Below are positions 61,798-64,000 of a DNA stretch of 64,000 nucleotides, piece after piece. Both the position numbers and the translations under genes were made by a program. The notes beneath the pieces are model-generated. The model saw nothing but the letters and a program-made list of their open reading frames with translations, was not told the origin of the DNA and searched no databases. Source of the DNA: Bradymonas sediminis. Its GTDB lineage: Bacteria > Myxococcota_A > Bradymonadia > Bradymonadales > Bradymonadaceae. Location of the stretch: NCBI RefSeq assembly GCF_003258315.1, contig NZ_CP030032.1, forward strand, positions 4,323,501 through 4,387,500, given 5' to 3'. The stretch's first letter is position 1. The number at the start of each line of letters is the position of its first letter.

Positions 61798-64000
61798 CAC
61801 CGGCCAGCGCCTCAAGATCCTTGCGCGACGCCATCAGCGCGGCCTGCTCCTCAAGATATTGGGCGTGCTTGGCGCGCTCCTTGGCGACGATGGCCTCGGG
61901 CGCGTTGTCGACAAAGCGCGCGTTTCCGAGCTTGCCGGTGACATATTTGATGTCGCCCTGGACCCGGGCGAGCTCTTTGTCGAGGCGCGCGAGCTCCTCG
62001 GTGACGTCGATGAGGCCGAGCAGCGGGATGCGGATCTCGACGGCGCCGCGCACCGCGGTGGCCGCGCCCTCGACCGCGCCGGCGTCGGCGGGGCTTTGGA
62101 TGACGATATTCTCGGCCTTGGCCAGGCGCTGGATATAGCTTTCGCCGGCGGTGATGGCGGCGGCCGCGTCGGCGTCGGCGGTCACGAAATACACCGTCTC
62201 GATGACCCGGCCGGGCTTGACGTTCGTCTCGCCGCGCACCGCGCGGATGGCCGTGATGAGCTCGATGACCTGGTCCATCTGGGCGGCCGATTGGGCGTTC
62301 TCCTTGGCGAAGTCCGAGTCCGCGCGCGACACCGGCCAGGGGGCGATCATGACGCTGTCCGGGGCGTCGTCGGCGTGCGGAAGCGCCTGCCAGATATCCT
62401 CGGTGATGAACGGCGTGATCGGGTGCATCAGGCGCAGCGTGGCGTCGAGGACGTAGGTCAGGGTGTCGCGCGCGGCCTTTTGAGCGGCGGGCGCGGCGTC
62501 CTGGCCGTCGTGCAAGACGTCTTTGCTCAGCTCGATATACCAGTCGCAGAGCTCGTTCCACACGAATTTATACAGCAGCTGGGCGGCCTCGTTGAATTGG
62601 AATTCGTCCAGGGCCTTGGTCACCGCGCCCACCGTCTGCTCGCAGCGGCTCAAGATCCAGCGGTCCGCGACCGACAGCGCGTCGGCGTCAAACGGCATCG
62701 CGTCGGCGTCGGTCCAGGCGTCCAGATAGGTCTGGTAGGCCGGGGCCTCGTAGCCCTCAAGGTTCATCAGGGCGAAGCGCGCGGCGTTCCACAGCTTGTT
62801 CAGGAACGCGCGGTAGCCCTCGATGCGTTTGATGTCGAGCTTGATGTCGCGCCCGGCCGCCGCGTAGATCGCCAGCGTGAAGCGCAGCGCGTCGGCGCCC
62901 TGGGGGCCGACGCCGTCGGGGTATTGGTTCAGAAGCTCGGCGTGGATCTTGGCGTCGAGCTCCTTGGCGTCGGCGCCGTAGATCATATGCAGCGGGTCGA
63001 CCACGTTGCCCTTGGTCTTCGACATCTTATTGCCCTCTTTGTCGCGCACCATCGCGTGCAAGAAGACCTTCTCGAAGGGCACATCGTCCATCAGCCACAG
63101 GCCCATCATCATCATGCGGGCGACCCAGAAGAACAGGATATCAAATCCGGTCTCCATGACCTGGGTGGGGTAGAATTTCTTGAGCGTCGCGGTCTCTTCC
63201 GGCCAGCCCATGGTCGAGAAGGGCCACAGCGCGCTGGAGAACCAGGTGTCGAGCACGTCCGGGTCGCGGGTGAGATTCTCGCTGGCGCATTTCGGGCAAG
63301 CGGTCGGCGGGTCCAGGCTGACGATGACCTCTTCGCAATCGTCGCAATACCAGGCCGGGATCTGGTGGCCCCACCACAACTGGCGGCTGATGCACCAGGG
63401 GCGGATATTATACATGAAGTGGTCGTAGGTCTTCTTCCAGACCGCCGGGATGATCTCGGTGCGCCCGGACTCGACCGCGTCGGTGGCCTTTTTGGCCATC
63501 GGCTCGGCGTTGACGAACCACTGAAGCATGGGCAGCGGCTCGACGACCACGCCGGTGCGCTCGCTGCGACCCGGGGCGAATTGGGTGTCCTCGACGCGGT
63601 CAAAGAGGCCGAGTTCCTTGAGCTTTTTGACCACGAGCTTGCGCGCGTCGTAGCGGTCCAGCCCCACGAAGTCCTCGGGGGCGTTCTCGTTCATCGTCGC
63701 GTCGAACCCAATCACCTGGATCACCTCAAGCTCATGGCGCTCGCCGCATTCCCAGTCGTTGGGGTCATGCGCAGGCGTGATCTTGACAGCGCCGGTGCCC
63801 TTCTCGGGGTCGGGCAACACGGAGTCGGCGATGATCGGGATTTTTCGCCCAACGATCGGCAGGTCGAGGGTCTTGCCGATGAGCCCCTGGTAGCGCTCGT
63901 CGTCGGGGTGCACGGCCACCGCGGTGTCGCCGAGCATCGTCTCGGGGCGCGTCGTGCCGATGGTGATATGCCCGGAGCCGTCGCTCAAGGGATATTTGAA
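61790..64000 (-). CDS. valS: Valyl-tRNA synthetase, C-terminal part (5' truncated by window edge)
   Basis: 736 codons are visible up to the window edge; the frame stays open at 64000 (FKYPLSDGSGHITIGTTRPE), so the start is outside. The editing domain appears first (GTTRPETMLGDTAVAVHPDD), then the WWGHQIPAWYCDDCEEVI zinc-like region, the class I KMSKTKGNVVDPL signature (from KEGNKMSKTKGN), the anticodon-binding helical domain, and a C-terminal coiled-coil arm (DVTEELARLDKELARVQGD). Stop TAA at 61790-61792 lies within the direct repeat. Confidence 0.97.
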   Translation of the reverse strand, partial: FKYPLSDGSGHITIGTTRPETMLGDTAVAVHPDDERYQGLIGKTLDLPIVGRKIPIIADSVLPDPEKGTGAVKITPAHDPNDWECGERHELEVIQVIGFDATMNENAPEDFVGLDRYDARKLVVKKLKELGLFDRVEDTQFAPGRSERTGVVVEPLPMLQWFVNAEPMAKKATDAVESGRTEIIPAVWKKTYDHFMYNIRPWCISRQLWWGHQIPAWYCDDCEEVIVSLDPPTACPKCASENLTRDPDVLDTWFSSALWPFSTMGWPEETATLKKFYPTQVMETGFDILFFWVARMMMMGLWLMDDVPFEKVFLHAMVRDKEGNKMSKTKGNVVDPLHMIYGADAKELDAKIHAELLNQYPDGVGPQGADALRFTLAIYAAAGRDIKLDIKRIEGYRAFLNKLWNAARFALMNLEGYEAPAYQTYLDAWTDADAMPFDADALSVADRWILSRCEQTVGAVTKALDEFQFNEAAQLLYKFVWNELCDWYIELSKDVLHDGQDAAPAAQKAARDTLTYVLDATLRLMHPITPFITEDIWQALPHADDAPDSVMIAPWPVSRADSDFAKENAQSAAQMDQVIELITAIRAVRGETNVKPGRVIETVYFVTADADAAAAITAGESYIQRLAKAENIVIQSPADAGAVEGAATAVRGAVEIRIPLLGLIDVTEELARLDKELARVQGDIKYVTGKLGNARFVDNAPEAIVAKERAKHAQYLEEQAALMASRKDLEALAGGE

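Overview
The window is 64 kb of a high-GC bacterial chromosome with dense, mostly single-gene or two-to-three-gene transcription units. The best guess is a member of the Myxococcota/Bradymonadia side of the old Deltaproteobacteria. Reasons are a MYXO-CTERM-type C-terminal tail on a peptidoglycan amidase, a zinc-ribbon protein carrying a TMFGMA motif, an FHA/coiled-coil protein, a Hanks-type kinase, many short lipoproteins, and split glycyl-tRNA synthetase genes. This is inference from gene content; there is no rRNA in the window to confirm it.

Layout. 0-3 kb: 3' part of a PilY1-like type IV pilus gene and a lipoprotein. 3-6 kb: DedA-type membrane protein diverging from an sn-glycerol-1-phosphate dehydrogenase, then a zinc-ribbon protein. 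6-16 kb (minus strand): MYXO-CTERM amidase, nucleoside salvage pair (punA-cdd), Ser/Thr kinase, TPR-like protein, hutI, lpdA. 16-20 kb: LicC-like nucleotidyltransferase, chalcone-isomerase-fold secreted protein, fatty acid desaturase. 20-24.3 kb: copper/NO block, with nirK and a SCO-cupredoxin fusion on the minus strand diverging from nnrS. 24.3-24.6 kb: 42-bp tandem repeat array. 24.7-30 kb: comB, HD hydrolase, DUF962, GNAT, DUF5522, a Gly/Ala-rich protein and a TPR protein. 30-36.5 kb: dynamin-like GTPase, M48 protease, lipoprotein, FHA protein, two unknowns. 37-39 kb: class II (B12) ribonucleotide reductase behind paired NrdR boxes. 40-42.4 kb: a Rho ATPase without its RNA-binding domain, then a free-standing mini-transcript with a very long Shine-Dalgarno and a prfB-like frameshift signature. 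42.5-48 kb: thrABC and ssb. 48-52 kb: TPR-dynamin fusion translationally coupled to a lipoprotein. 52-55.5 kb: glyQS. 56-57 kb: a cobalamin riboswitch in front of an acyl-CoA thioesterase. 57-61.7 kb: SNF2 helicase plus SWIM protein, flanked by ~60-bp direct repeats. The end is the 3' part of valS.

How it works together. Core metabolism is represented by threonine synthesis, nucleoside salvage, histidine degradation, dihydrolipoamide dehydrogenase, dNTP synthesis and three aminoacyl-tRNA synthetase genes. Nitrite-to-NO chemistry (nirK, SCO copper chaperone, nnrS) suggests partial denitrification. B12 appears twice, as the RNR cofactor and as the riboswitch ligand for a thioesterase. The most unusual items are the riboswitch-thioesterase pairing, the mini-transcript at 42.1-42.4 kb, the truncated Rho, the TPR-dynamin/lipoprotein pair, and the Gly-rich protein/TPR pair.
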